A stretch of DNA of 64,000 bases from assembly GCF_025215155.1 (NCBI RefSeq), contig NZ_JALHAM010000104.1. One strand, 5' to 3'. The stretch is from Dryocola clanedunensis. GTDB lineage: Bacteria; Pseudomonadota; Gammaproteobacteria; Enterobacterales; Enterobacteriaceae. Each line of letters begins with the position of its first letter. The first letter of the stretch is position 1. The notes beneath the pieces are model-generated. The model saw only the letters and a program-made list of their open reading frames with translations, had not been told where the DNA came from and did not search any database. The position numbers and the translations under genes are program-made. Below, piece after piece: positions 8,624 to 18,060 of the stretch.

Positions 8624-10168
8624 ATGGCTGAGTCACAACCGCTACCCGACGCCCCCTGTGGGGCGGAATATCTGCGTGCCGTACTCCGTTCACCCGTTTA
8701 CGAGGTCGCTCAGGTTACCCCGTTGCAGAAGATGGAAAAGCTGTCATCCCGTCTGGATAACGTCATTCTGGTGAAGCGTGAAGATCGTCAGCCGGTGCAC
8801 AGCTTCAAGCTGCGCGGCGCGTACGCCATGATCGCCGGGCTGAACAGCGAGCAAAAAGCCAGCGGCGTGATTACGGCTTCGGCTGGGAACCACGCTCAGG
8901 GTGTGGCGCTCTCTTCCACTCGTCTGGGTATCAAGTCGCTAATCGTGATGCCAGTTGCTACCGCGGATATCAAAGTGGATGCGGTAAGAGCATTCGGCGG
9001 CGAAGTGCTGCTGCACGGTGCCAACTTTGATGAAGCTAAAGCGCGGGCAATCGAGCTTTCGCAGCAGCAGGGCTTCACCTATGTGCCACCGTTCGACCAC
9101 CCGGCAGTGATTGCCGGGCAGGGCACGCTGGCGCTGGAGCTGCTGCAGCAGGACGCCCACATCGACCGGATATTTGTCCCGGTTGGCGGCGGTGGTCTGG
9201 CGGCGGGCGTAGCGGTTCTGATAAAGCAGCTCATGCCGCAAATCAAAGTGATTGCGGTTGAGGCCGAAGATTCCGCCTGCCTTAAAGCCGCGCTGGATGC
9301 GGGCAAGCCCGTAGATTTGGCGCGAGTTGGTTTGTTTGCTGAGGGCGTGGCGGTTAAGCGCATCGGCGATGAGACTTTCCGTGTCTGTCAGGAATATCTC
9401 GACGACATCATCACCGTCGACAGCGATGCAATCTGCGCGGCAATGAAAGATCTCTTCGAGGATGTGCGCGCAGTGGCGGAACCTTCCGGTGCGCTGGCCC
9501 TGGCGGGTATGAAGAAGTATATCCAGCAGCATCAGATTCGCGGCGAGCGCCTGGCGCACGTTCTGTCTGGCGCGAACGTTAACTTCCACGGGTTGCGTTA
9601 TGTATCTGAACGCTGTGAACTGGGGGAGCAACGCGAAGCCTTACTTGCGGTCACCATTCCGGAGGAAAAAGGCAGCTTCCTGAAGTTCTGCCAGCTGCTG
9701 GGCGGCCGCTCCGTCACCGAATTTAACTATCGGTATTCAAGCTCGGCGGAGGCCTGTATTTTCGTCGGTGTGCGTTTGACTCGTGGTCTTGATGAGCGTC
9801 AGGAGATTATTGCCCTGTTGAATGAAGGTGGCTATGGCGTTGTCGATTTGTCCGACGACGAAATGGCGAAGCTTCACGTGCGGTATATGGTGGGTGGACG
9901 TCCCTCCAAGCCGCTTCGCGAGCGCCTCTACAGCTTTGAATTTCCGGAGTCGCCGGGCGCGCTGCTGAAGTTCCTGCAAACACTGGGCACGCACTGGAAC
10001 ATTTCCCTGTTCCACTACCGCAGCCACGGTACAGACTATGGTCGCGTGCTGGCGGCGTTCGAGCTTGGCGATAACGAGCCAGATTTTGAAACCCGCCTGA
10101 ACGAACTGGGCTATGACTGCCACGACGAAACCAATAACCCGGCGTTCCGCTTCTTCCTCGCGGGCTAG
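8624..10168 (+). CDS. ilvA: Biosynthetic threonine deaminase
   Basis: A 514-residue PLP enzyme that converts threonine to 2-oxobutanoate, the committed and isoleucine-inhibited step. The PLP lysine is in HSFKLRGAY near residue 62, and the PLP phosphate loop is GGGGLAAG. Residues from about 330 hold two ACT-like regulatory domains (SFLKFCQLLGGRSVTEFNYRY and ALLKFLQTLG). It is the last gene of the operon. Its stop TAG shares the palindrome CTAG with the stop of convergent ilvY. Confidence 0.98.
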   Translation: MAESQPLPDAPCGAEYLRAVLRSPVYEVAQVTPLQKMEKLSSRLDNVILVKREDRQPVHSFKLRGAYAMIAGLNSEQKASGVITASAGNHAQGVALSSTRLGIKSLIVMPVATADIKVDAVRAFGGEVLLHGANFDEAKARAIELSQQQGFTYVPPFDHPAVIAGQGTLALELLQQDAHIDRIFVPVGGGGLAAGVAVLIKQLMPQIKVIAVEAEDSACLKAALDAGKPVDLARVGLFAEGVAVKRIGDETFRVCQEYLDDIITVDSDAICAAMKDLFEDVRAVAEPSGALALAGMKKYIQQHQIRGERLAHVLSGANVNFHGLRYVSERCELGEQREALLAVTIPEEKGSFLKFCQLLGGRSVTEFNYRYSSSAEACIFVGVRLTRGLDERQEIIALLNEGGYGVVDLSDDEMAKLHVRYMVGGRPSKPLRERLYSFEFPESPGALLKFLQTLGTHWNISLFHYRSHGTDYGRVLAAFELGDNEPDFETRLNELGYDCHDETNNPAFRFFLAG

Positions 10169-11058
10169 TGGCTGCCGGGCAGTAATTTCCAGAATGCATT
10201 CACAAGCGGCTCATTGAGCCGCTTTTTTTGTGCGCAAACGCCAAGTTCGAACGGCGCATCCTCTTCGCTCCGCTCGAGGATTTGCACGCGGTTACGCACC
10301 GGCTCGGGGCTGTTTTCCAGCACGATTTCCGGCAGCAGGGCCACGCCACAGCCCAGCGCGACCATCGATACCATCGCCTCATGCCCGGCCACGGTCGCGT
10401 AGATAAACGGGTTGCTGATTTTCTGCCTGCGGAACCACAGTTCGATGCGGCGGCGCACCGGCCCCTGGTCCGCCATGATAAAGGGCACTTTGTTCCAGTC
10501 TGGCTCGGGCGTGCTGACCAGGTTGCGAACCGGACAAGGCAATGCGGGGGCGATAAGCACCACGGCCAGGTTTTCCAGCATTGAGAAAGCAATGCCCGGC
10601 GGCAAGGATTCTGGCTTGCCGGCAATCGCCAGATCGGCCTCATCGGAATCTACTTTTTCCACCGCATCCGCCGCGTCGCCGGTTGTCAGTTTGATTTCCA
10701 CATTCGGGTGCTCGGCGCGGAACCGATCCAGAATCGGCGGTAAATGGCTGTAGGCTGCGGTAACCGAACAGAAGAGATGAAGCTCCCCGGAAAGCGAAGG
10801 GCCTTCCTGGCCGATGGTATGGCGCATCTGCTGGTACTGCAAAAGCGTGTGCTGCGCGAATTGCCTGAGCTGCTCGCCAGCTTCGGTTAGCGTGACGGTG
10901 CGGTTATCACGTAAAAAAAGCGGCTGGCCAAGATCGTCCTCAAGGCGCTGGATCTGGCGTGAAAGCGTTGACGGGCTGACATGCATCGCCCTTGCGCTGC
11001 GCCCAAAGTGGCGGCTTTCCGCAAGGTGGAGAAACGTTTTGAGATCGCGTAAATCCAT
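10165..11058 (-). CDS. ilvY: LysR-family activator of ilvC
   Basis: A 297-residue LysR regulator when started at the ATG at 11058 (MDLRDLKTFLHLAESRHFGR), matching E. coli length. In-frame ATG and TTG codons 6 and 9 bp upstream are alternatives. The N-terminal helix-turn-helix (SARAMHVSPSTLSRQIQRLE) precedes an inducer domain for acetolactate or acetohydroxybutyrate. It activates ilvC and represses itself from the shared divergent region. Its 3' end overlaps ilvA by 4 bp and contains the operon terminator. Confidence 0.95.
   Translation of the reverse strand: MDLRDLKTFLHLAESRHFGRSARAMHVSPSTLSRQIQRLEDDLGQPLFLRDNRTVTLTEAGEQLRQFAQHTLLQYQQMRHTIGQEGPSLSGELHLFCSVTAAYSHLPPILDRFRAEHPNVEIKLTTGDAADAVEKVDSDEADLAIAGKPESLPPGIAFSMLENLAVVLIAPALPCPVRNLVSTPEPDWNKVPFIMADQGPVRRRIELWFRRQKISNPFIYATVAGHEAMVSMVALGCGVALLPEIVLENSPEPVRNRVQILERSEEDAPFELGVCAQKKRLNEPLVNAFWKLLPGSH
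10205..10229 (+). terminator. ilvGMEDA terminator inside ilvY coding sequence
   Basis: AGCGGCT pairs with AGCCGCT across CATTG, followed by seven T. It terminates the ilv operon on the plus strand yet lies wholly within the 3' codons of ilvY on the other strand, where it encodes the KKRLNEPL segment of IlvY. Confidence 0.85.
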
Positions 11059-11222
11059 GGTCATCAACCCTTCTTTTTATGTTGCAGTTTTTGCAACGTC
11101 ACGTTGTTAATATATCAATTTCAGCAACGCATTTCCTGTCATATAGTGGTTTCATTCTCGCAAACATGACACGGCTTGCGACCCTGACAAGAAACACAAC
11201 ACGACAATCACGGAGTCCTACG
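11059..11222. promoter_or_regulatory. Divergent ilvY-ilvC control region
   Basis: Two inverted-repeat elements are visible. TTGC-N7-GCAA lies at 11082-11096, and a longer pair CGTTG...CAACG spans 11103-11129. These sit where the tandem IlvY operators lie in E. coli. A TATAGT at 11142-11147 is a likely ilvC -10. The exact operator limits are inferred. Confidence 0.65.
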
Positions 11223-12698
11223 ATGGCTAATTATTTCAACACTTTGAACCTGCGTCAGCAGCTGGCGCAACTGGGTAAATGTCGTTTCATGGCGCGTGAC
11301 GAATTCGCCGATGAAGCAAGCTACCTCAAAGGTAAAAAAGTCGTCATCGTCGGCTGTGGCGCGCAGGGGCTGAACCAGGGCCTGAACATGCGTGACTCCG
11401 GTCTGGACGTTGCCTACGCTCTCCGCTCAGAAGCGATTGCGGAGAAGCGCGCTTCATGGCGTAAAGCAACCGAAAACGGCTTCAAAGTGGGTACATACGA
11501 AGAACTGATCCCACAGGCTGACCTGGTTGTTAACCTGACGCCAGACAAGCAGCACTCTGCGGTAGTTAAAGCCGTTCAGCCAATGATGAAAGATGGCGCG
11601 GCGCTGGGCTACTCCCACGGCTTTAACGTGGTTGAAGTTGGCGAGCAAATCCGTAAGGACATCACCGTGGTGATGGTTGCACCTAAGTGTCCGGGCACCG
11701 AAGTTCGTGAAGAATACAAACGCGGTTTCGGCGTTCCAACGCTGATTGCGGTTCACCCGGAAAACGATCCGAAGGGCGAAGGCATGGCTATCGCTAAGGC
11801 CTGGGCTGCTGCAACTGGCGGTCACCGTGCGGGCGTACTGGAATCTTCTTTCGTGGCGGAAGTGAAATCTGACCTGATGGGCGAGCAAACTATTCTGTGC
11901 GGCATGCTGCAGGCGGGTTCCCTGCTGTGCTTCGACAAGCTGGTGGAAGAAGGCACCGACCCGGCTTATGCAGAAAAACTGATTCAGTTCGGTTGGGAAA
12001 CCATCACCGAGGCCCTGAAGCAGGGCGGCATTACGCTGATGATGGACCGTCTGTCCAACCCGGCGAAAATCCGTGCTTACGCATTGTCCGAGCAGCTGAA
12101 AACCATCATGGCACCGCTGTTCCAGAAGCATATGGATGACATCATCTCCGGTGAATTCTCCTCCGGCATGATGGCTGACTGGGCGAACGATGATAAAAAC
12201 CTGCTGACCTGGCGCGAAGAGACCGGTAAAACCGCGTTCGAAACCGCGCCGCAGTTTGAAGGTAAAATCTCTGAGCAGGAGTACTTCGATAAAGGCGTAC
12301 TGATGATCGCGATGGTGAAAGCGGGCGTCGAGCTGGCATTTGAAACCATGGTTGATGCGGGCATCATCGAAGAGTCTGCTTACTACGAGTCACTGCACGA
12401 GCTGCCGCTGATTGCGAACACCATCGCCCGTAAGCGTCTGTACGAAATGAACGTGGTTATCTCGGATACCGCAGAGTACGGTAACTACCTGTTCTCTTAC
12501 GCTGCGGTACCGCTGCTGAAAGAGTTCATGACAACAATTCAGGCAGGCGATCTGGGTAAAGAAATCCCGGCCGCTGCGGTAGACAACGCGCAGCTGCGTG
12601 ACGTAAACGAAGCCATCCGCAACCATGAAATCGAGAAAGTGGGCCAGAAGCTGCGTGGCTACATGACCGATATGAAACGCATTGCTGTAGCGGGTTAA
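11223..12698 (+). CDS. ilvC: Ketol-acid reductoisomerase (class II)
   Basis: A 491-residue NADPH enzyme that isomerises and reduces acetolactate or acetohydroxybutyrate. The N-terminal Rossmann motif is VVIVGCGAQGLNQGLNMRDSG, and two C-terminal knotted helical domains give the long class II form seen in E. coli (491). The ATG at 11223 follows CGGAGTCCTACG; an in-frame extension upstream to 11079 crosses the promoter and is rejected. Its expression should depend on IlvY and the enzyme's own substrate. Confidence 0.98.
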   Translation: MANYFNTLNLRQQLAQLGKCRFMARDEFADEASYLKGKKVVIVGCGAQGLNQGLNMRDSGLDVAYALRSEAIAEKRASWRKATENGFKVGTYEELIPQADLVVNLTPDKQHSAVVKAVQPMMKDGAALGYSHGFNVVEVGEQIRKDITVVMVAPKCPGTEVREEYKRGFGVPTLIAVHPENDPKGEGMAIAKAWAAATGGHRAGVLESSFVAEVKSDLMGEQTILCGMLQAGSLLCFDKLVEEGTDPAYAEKLIQFGWETITEALKQGGITLMMDRLSNPAKIRAYALSEQLKTIMAPLFQKHMDDIISGEFSSGMMADWANDDKNLLTWREETGKTAFETAPQFEGKISEQEYFDKGVLMIAMVKAGVELAFETMVDAGIIEESAYYESLHELPLIANTIARKRLYEMNVVISDTAEYGNYLFSYAAVPLLKEFMTTIQAGDLGKEIPAAAVDNAQLRDVNEAIRNHEIEKVGQKLRGYMTDMKRIAVAG

Positions 12699-12713
12699 TC
12701 GAGTCGTCTGATG

Positions 12714-12748
12714 CCCTCACCCCGCCCCTCTCCCACGTGGAGAGGGAG
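12714..12748. repeat. REP-like intergenic repeat, copy 1 (half unit)
   Basis: CCCTCAC, then CCCGCCCCTCTCC, a CACGTG centre, and GGAGAGGGAG. The GC-rich core resembles the elements at 46743-46780 and 58631-58684. This copy has the CCCTCAC left arm but lacks the GTGAGGG right arm. Confidence 0.6.
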
Positions 12749-12753
12749 CAAAC

Positions 12754-12786
12754 AAAAATGGCCTTCTCTATTGCAGAGAAGGCCAT
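12754..12786 (-). terminator. Terminator between ilvC and ppiC
   Basis: A perfect 12-bp stem, ATGGCCTTCTCT with AGAGAAGGCCAT, and a 5-nt loop. On the minus strand it ends in TTTTTG, so it serves ppiC. It may also stop ilvC transcription. Confidence 0.88.
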
Positions 12787-12791
12787 ACTGT

Positions 12792-13073
12792 TTAATTCCG
12801 GTACAGCACCTTGATGATGTGGTAACCGAACTGGGTATGTAGCGGGCCGTAAGGCTCCAGCAGCGGGCAGGAGAACACTACTTTATCAAACGCCGGAACC
12901 ATCTGGCCCTGGCGGAACTCGCCCAAATGACCGCCTTTTTTGCCTGAAGGGCAGGTGGAGTGCTTCTTAGCCAGCTTTTCGAAGTCGCCGCCGTTTTTCA
13001 GCTGTTCGAGAATTTCCTGAGCCTGTTTTTCTTCCTTAACAAGGATATGCAGTGCTGCCGCGGTTTTTGCCAT
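12792..13073 (-). CDS. ppiC: Peptidyl-prolyl cis-trans isomerase C (parvulin)
   Basis: A 93-residue single-domain cytoplasmic parvulin, the same length as in E. coli. It starts MAKTAAALHILVKEE and shows the family segments GGHLGEFRQGQMVPAFDKVVF and THFGYHIIKV-like QFGYHIIKVLYRN. It catalyses proline isomerisation and has no signal peptide. An upstream in-frame start at 13145 would overlap the rep start region and is not supported. IlvC is a reported PpiC partner in E. coli, so the adjacency is suggestive. Confidence 0.95.
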   Translation of the reverse strand: MAKTAAALHILVKEEKQAQEILEQLKNGGDFEKLAKKHSTCPSGKKGGHLGEFRQGQMVPAFDKVVFSCPLLEPYGPLHTQFGYHIIKVLYRN

Positions 13074-13156
13074 GATAGTACCTTGAGTCGTATGGATTAC
13101 GCTCGCTATACTACCACGCTGTTTTTCTTCCCTCCTGACTTTCATTGAGTGACCTT

Positions 13157-15178
13157 ATGCGTTTAAACCCTGGCCAACAACAAGCCGTCGAATTTGTCAC
13201 CGGACCCTGCCTGGTCCTGGCGGGCGCTGGCTCCGGCAAAACGCGAGTGATCACCAATAAGATGGCGCATCTTATCCGTGAGTGCGGCTATCAGGCGCGC
13301 CATATTGCTGCGGTGACCTTTACCAATAAGGCGGCGCGGGAGATGAAAGAGCGTGTGGCGCAAACGCTGGGACGTAAAGAAGCGCGCGGATTATTGATTT
13401 CCACGTTCCACACATTAGGTCTGGAAATCATCAAGCGTGAGTACGCCGCGCTGGGTATGAAGTCTAACTTTTCCCTGTTTGACGATACCGATCAGGTTGC
13501 GCTGCTCAAAGAGCTGACGGAAGGGCTGCTTGAAGAAGATAAAACGTTGCTCCAGCAGCTGATCTCAACGATCTCAAACTGGAAAAACGATCTGCTGACG
13601 CCTTCGCAAGCTGCGGCTCAGGCGAAAGGCGAGCGGGATCGCATTTTCGCTCATTGCTATGGCCTGTACGATACGCACCTGAAATCCTGCAATGTGCTGG
13701 ATTTTGACGATTTGATTGCGCTGCCAACAATGCTTTTGCAGCGTAACGAGGAAGTCCGCGAGCGTTGGCAAAACCGTATTCGCTATCTGCTGGTGGATGA
13801 GTATCAGGATACCAACACCAGTCAGTACGAGCTGGTTAAGCTGCTGGTTGGCGCGCGAGCGCGTTTCACGGTGGTGGGGGATGACGACCAGTCAATTTAC
13901 TCCTGGCGCGGTGCCCGCCCGCAAAACCTCGTGTTGTTGAGCCAGGATTTCCCGGCTTTGCAGGTCATCAAGCTTGAGCAGAATTACCGCTCTTCCGGGC
14001 GCATCCTCAAAGCGGCAAATATTCTCATCGCCAACAACCCGCACGTTTTCGAAAAACGTCTCTTTTCTGAGCTGGGATACGGTGCGGAGCTGAAAGTGGT
14101 TACCGCCAACAGCGAGGAACACGAGGCCGAACGCGTCATTGGCGAGCTTATCGCCCACCATTTTATCAATAAAACCGGCTATAAAGATTACGCGATCCTC
14201 TATCGTGGTAACTTCCAGTCGCGGGTGTTCGAGAAGATGCTGATGCAGAACCGCATCCCGTATCGCATCTCCGGCGGTACGTCTTTCTTCTCCCGCCCTG
14301 AAATCAAAGATCTGCTGGCCTATCTGCGCGTGCTTACCAACCCGGATGACGACAGCGCTTTCCTGCGCATCGTCAACACGCCAAAACGCGAAATCGGGCC
14401 TGCGACATTGCAAAAGCTGGGCGAATGGGCGATGCAGCGTAATAAAAGCCTGTTTACTGCCAGTTTCGATTTTGGTCTCAGCCAGACACTAAGCGGGCGT
14501 GGCCTGGAGTCGCTTCAGCGGTTTACCCACTGGCTGCGCGATGTGGCAACACTTGCCGAACGTGAGCCGGTTGCCGCCGTACGCGATCTGATCCACGGCG
14601 TGGATTATGAAAGCTGGCTTTATGAGACGTCCCCAAGCCCGAAAGCGGCAGAAATGCGTATGAAGAACGTCAACCAGCTGTTTAGCTGGATGACGGAAAT
14701 GCTGGAGGGTTCGGATATTAACGAGCCAATGACGCTGACCCAGGTCGTCACGCGTTTCACGCTGCGCGACATGATGGAGCGCGGTGAAAGCGATGAAGAG
14801 GCGGACCAGGTTCAGCTGATGACGCTTCATGCTTCTAAAGGCCTGGAGTTCCCTTATGTCTTTTTAGTCGGCATGGAAGAGGGGCTGCTCCCGCATCAGA
14901 GCAGTATCGATGAGGATAATATCGATGAAGAGCGCCGCCTGGCGTACGTAGGGATTACCCGCGCTCAGAAAGAGCTGACCTTTACGCTGTGTAAAGAACG
15001 CAGACAGTATGGGGAGCTGGTGCGGCCGGAACCAAGCAGATTCCTGCTGGAGCTGCCGCAGGATGACCTGAAGTGGGAGCAGGAGCGTAAAGTGGTTTCT
15101 GCGGAAGAACGTATGCATAAAGGGCAGAGTAATGTAGCCAACATCCGTGAAATGCTGGCAAAAGCGCGGAAAAGCTAA
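13157..15178 (+). CDS. rep: ATP-dependent DNA helicase Rep
   Basis: A 673-residue SF1A 3'-5' helicase, the same length as E. coli Rep. It starts at ATG 13157 (MRLNPGQQQAVEFVTG); a TTG 12 bp upstream is an alternative. Walker A is AGAGSGKTRV, motif II is LLVDEYQDTN, and the later motifs are QNYRSS, LMTLHASKGLEFPYVF and YVGITRA. Rep moves with the replisome and clears protein blocks. A second SF1A helicase, uvrD, lies at 43 kb. Confidence 0.98.
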   Translation: MRLNPGQQQAVEFVTGPCLVLAGAGSGKTRVITNKMAHLIRECGYQARHIAAVTFTNKAAREMKERVAQTLGRKEARGLLISTFHTLGLEIIKREYAALGMKSNFSLFDDTDQVALLKELTEGLLEEDKTLLQQLISTISNWKNDLLTPSQAAAQAKGERDRIFAHCYGLYDTHLKSCNVLDFDDLIALPTMLLQRNEEVRERWQNRIRYLLVDEYQDTNTSQYELVKLLVGARARFTVVGDDDQSIYSWRGARPQNLVLLSQDFPALQVIKLEQNYRSSGRILKAANILIANNPHVFEKRLFSELGYGAELKVVTANSEEHEAERVIGELIAHHFINKTGYKDYAILYRGNFQSRVFEKMLMQNRIPYRISGGTSFFSRPEIKDLLAYLRVLTNPDDDSAFLRIVNTPKREIGPATLQKLGEWAMQRNKSLFTASFDFGLSQTLSGRGLESLQRFTHWLRDVATLAEREPVAAVRDLIHGVDYESWLYETSPSPKAAEMRMKNVNQLFSWMTEMLEGSDINEPMTLTQVVTRFTLRDMMERGESDEEADQVQLMTLHASKGLEFPYVFLVGMEEGLLPHQSSIDEDNIDEERRLAYVGITRAQKELTFTLCKERRQYGELVRPEPSRFLLELPQDDLKWEQERKVVSAEERMHKGQSNVANIREMLAKARKS

Positions 15179-15179
15179 C

Positions 15180-16664
15180 TTATTTTATTGTCAGCGCCCA
15201 GTGCACGTAACTTTGCCACAGGCTTTCCTGTTCCAGCAGTTCTGCCCCTAGCGGGTGACAAGCAAGCCAGTTTGACGGCAGCTTAAGATGCAGCGCTTCA
15301 CCTTCAGCCTGAAGTTCGATGGCTGGCAGGATGTCATCCCGACGGCGGCTGGCGAAGATAATTGCCAGGCGCAGGAGGCGGCAAAGACGTTCTGCAACCC
15401 TCGGCGGTACGGCATTTTGCTGGTGGAGTGACGAAAGATCAACCGGGTTGGTCTGGTTCAGCAGCAGCGTAGCCAGAAGTTTTTTCTGAGCAGGCGTGTA
15501 GCCTGGTAAATCCAGGTTTCGCACCAGATAAGCCGCGTGAACGGGGGCCTGCTTGAAATCCACACTTAGCCCAATTTCATGGAGCAAGGCTGCACTTTGC
15601 AGCATATCTTTGCTAAGCCTGTCCAGATCCCACTCATCCGCAACGCTATTGGCAAACGCCTGTGCCAGCTGCTGTACCCGCTCGGCCTGAGCGATATCGA
15701 CCATAAAACGACGCTGCACGTTACGAATCGTACGGCTGCGGATTTCCTGATCGACGGTCAGATGCAGCATGCCATAGACCAGGCCTTCACGTAGCGCACC
15801 GCCAGCAAGCGTCATACAGTCGATATTGAGCTGTTCGAAAATGGCGATAAGAATGGCCAGGCCGCTTGGGAATACCAGCGCTCGCTCAAGCGTCAGCCCT
15901 TCAATTTCTAACTCTTCCAGACGGCCGCACTGGATAGCGCGCTGTTTGAGCTGTTGCAGTTTGGCAAGCGTGATGCGCTCGTCCATACCCTGCGCCATCA
16001 TAATTTCCTGCAAAGCCTGAACGGTTCCGGATGCCCCGACGCAGACTTTCCAGCCATGATGTTTAAGTTTCTCAAGAACGGGCTGCAGGACTTCACTGGC
16101 GGCCGCTTCGGCGGCGGCGAAGTTCTCTTTTGCCAGATTACGGTCGCTGAAGAAACGCTCAAGCCAGGTGACGCAGCCCATCGACAAGCTGAAGAGCGCC
16201 GTTGTTTGTGCGCCTGTGCCGGTGACTAATTCCGTGCTGGCGCCGCCAATATCCACAACGAGGCGCTGATCGGCTCCGCCGGTAGTATGGGCAACACCCT
16301 GATAAATAAGACGTGCTTCTTCTTCGCCGCGAATAATTTGCACAGGACAGCCCAGGATTTGCTCGGCTTTCTCTATGAATACGTGAGCGTTGGTTGCAAG
16401 ACGCAGCGTTGCCGTAGCAACAACGCGGATTTGCGTTTGGGGAATATCTTGTAGACGTTCAGCGAACAAGCGCAGACATTGCCAGCCGCGCTCCATAGCT
16501 TCAGCAGAAAGGGTATTGTCGCTGTTTAAGCCCGCAGCAAGGCGGACTTTTCGCTTGATGCGGGCCAGGGTCTGTATCGTCCCAGCCACCTCACGTACAA
16601 CTAACATATGGAAACTGTTAGAACCTAAATCAATAGCGGCATACAGTGAGGTGGAGCTGAGCAT
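15180..16664 (-). CDS. gppA: pppGpp 5'-phosphohydrolase / exopolyphosphatase
   Basis: A 494-residue Ppx/GppA family protein, identical in length to E. coli GppA. The ASKHA actin-like ATPase fold shows AAIDLGSNSFHMLVVREV and VVDIGGASTELV, and an HD-like C-terminal half follows. It removes the 5' phosphate from pppGpp to give ppGpp, so it tunes the stringent response. It converges on rep with a 1-bp gap and lies 6 bp downstream of rhlB, probably in one transcript. Confidence 0.96.
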   Translation of the reverse strand: MLSSTSLYAAIDLGSNSFHMLVVREVAGTIQTLARIKRKVRLAAGLNSDNTLSAEAMERGWQCLRLFAERLQDIPQTQIRVVATATLRLATNAHVFIEKAEQILGCPVQIIRGEEEARLIYQGVAHTTGGADQRLVVDIGGASTELVTGTGAQTTALFSLSMGCVTWLERFFSDRNLAKENFAAAEAAASEVLQPVLEKLKHHGWKVCVGASGTVQALQEIMMAQGMDERITLAKLQQLKQRAIQCGRLEELEIEGLTLERALVFPSGLAILIAIFEQLNIDCMTLAGGALREGLVYGMLHLTVDQEIRSRTIRNVQRRFMVDIAQAERVQQLAQAFANSVADEWDLDRLSKDMLQSAALLHEIGLSVDFKQAPVHAAYLVRNLDLPGYTPAQKKLLATLLLNQTNPVDLSSLHQQNAVPPRVAERLCRLLRLAIIFASRRRDDILPAIELQAEGEALHLKLPSNWLACHPLGAELLEQESLWQSYVHWALTIK

Positions 16665-16670
16665 AGATTT

Positions 16671-17942
16671 TTAACCTGCGCGACGACGATTACCACGGGA
16701 CGCACCGCCACCACGGCGAGGACCATTACCGGAACGGGTACGAGTCAGACGCTTAGGTGGTGGAAGCTCGCTTAACAGTGCTTCTGGTTTGTACTTACTG
16801 ACTGGAATCGAGTGGCCGATATAGGTTTCGATTGCAGAAAGGTTCAGCGCGTAATCTTCACAGGCCAGGCTGATAGAGTGACCGCTTGCGCCAGCACGAC
16901 CAGTACGACCAATGCGGTGAACGTAATCTTCACAGTCATCCGGCAGATCGTAGTTAAAGACGTGCGTGACGGCCGGGATATGCAGACCGCGGGCGGCAAC
17001 GTCAGTAGCTACCAGAATGTCCAGATCGCCACGGGTGAACTCATCAAGGATACGCAGGCGTTTTTTCTGTGCGACGTCGCCGGTCAGCAAGCCAACACGG
17101 TGTCCGTCTGCAGCCAGGTGGCCCCAGATATCTTCACAACGGTGCTTGGTGTTAGCAAAGATAATGGCACGGTCTGGCCATTCTTCTTCGATCAGCGTCT
17201 GCAACAGGCGCATTTTTTCGTCGTTAGAAGGGTAGAACAGCTCTTCTTTAATACGGTGGCCGGTTTTCTGCTCCGGCTCAACTTCCACGTATTCGGCGTT
17301 GTTCATCTGTTCAAACGCCAGTTCGCGCACACGATAAGAGAGCGTTGCGGAGAAAAGCATGTTCAGACGCTGAGTGACCGGTGGCATGCGGCGGAACAAC
17401 CAGCGGATATCTTTAATGAAGCCCAGGTCGTACATACGGTCGGCTTCGTCCAGCACAACAACCTGAATAGAACCCAAATTAATGTGATTTTGCTTGGCAT
17501 AGTCGATTAAACGACCGGTTGTGCCAATCAGAATATCGACGCCACTTTCCAGCACCTTAAGCTGTTTATCGTAGCCATCGCCACCGTATGCCAGGCCGAG
17601 TTTCAGGCCCGTGGACTGCGCCAAGGGCTCTGCATCGGAGTGGATCTGCACTGCCAGTTCACGAGTCGGCGCCATAATTAAGGCACGCGGCTGGTTCACC
17701 TGACGGTTCTCTGGAACAGGGTGAGAGAGTAAATAGTGGAACGTTGACGTCAGGAACGCCATCGTTTTGCCAGTTCCTGTTTGCGCCTGACCTGCAACGT
17801 CACGATTCGCCAGCGTCAGCGGTAGTGCCAGTGCCTGAATTGGGGTGCAGTTATGAAAGCCTTTAGTTTCAAGGGCTTCAATCACCTTAGGGTGCAGGGC
17901 GAAGTCGGAAAACTTCTGTTCGGTCAAATGTGTTTTGCTCAT
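16671..17942 (-). CDS. rhlB: ATP-dependent RNA helicase RhlB
   Basis: A 423-residue DEAD-box helicase (421 in E. coli). It has the Q motif near FHNCTPIQ, Walker A AQTGTGKT, motif II VLDEADRMYDLGF, motif III SATL, and HRIGRTGRAG. A basic Arg/Gly-rich tail (residues about 395-423) ends the protein. RhlB unwinds structured RNA for PNPase in the RNA degradosome. It is divergent from trxA. Confidence 0.97.
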   Translation of the reverse strand: MSKTHLTEQKFSDFALHPKVIEALETKGFHNCTPIQALALPLTLANRDVAGQAQTGTGKTMAFLTSTFHYLLSHPVPENRQVNQPRALIMAPTRELAVQIHSDAEPLAQSTGLKLGLAYGGDGYDKQLKVLESGVDILIGTTGRLIDYAKQNHINLGSIQVVVLDEADRMYDLGFIKDIRWLFRRMPPVTQRLNMLFSATLSYRVRELAFEQMNNAEYVEVEPEQKTGHRIKEELFYPSNDEKMRLLQTLIEEEWPDRAIIFANTKHRCEDIWGHLAADGHRVGLLTGDVAQKKRLRILDEFTRGDLDILVATDVAARGLHIPAVTHVFNYDLPDDCEDYVHRIGRTGRAGASGHSISLACEDYALNLSAIETYIGHSIPVSKYKPEALLSELPPPKRLTRTRSGNGPRRGGGASRGNRRRAG

Positions 17943-18060
17943 AGTGTGGTAGAATATCAGCTAACTATTGCTTTACGAAAGCGTATCCGGTGAAATAAAG
18001 TCATCCTTAAGTTGGTTAATGCTACACCAACAAGGTAGACATAATCCTGTGGAGTAGAAC

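Noticed and set aside
7800..8693. A 297-codon open frame on the minus strand across ilvD/ilvA
   Set aside because: Fully antisense to two highly conserved genes, no ribosome-binding site, composition typical of a shadow frame in GC-biased codons.
8939..9631. A 230-codon minus-strand frame inside ilvA
   Set aside because: Antisense shadow of ilvA with no recognisable domain or start signal.
11079..11222. N-terminal extension of ilvC
   Set aside because: In frame, but it covers the ilvY-ilvC operators and promoter; the ATG at 11223 gives the conserved IlvC start.
11454..12131. A 225-codon minus-strand frame inside ilvC
   Set aside because: Antisense shadow of the conserved ilvC gene; no family resemblance.
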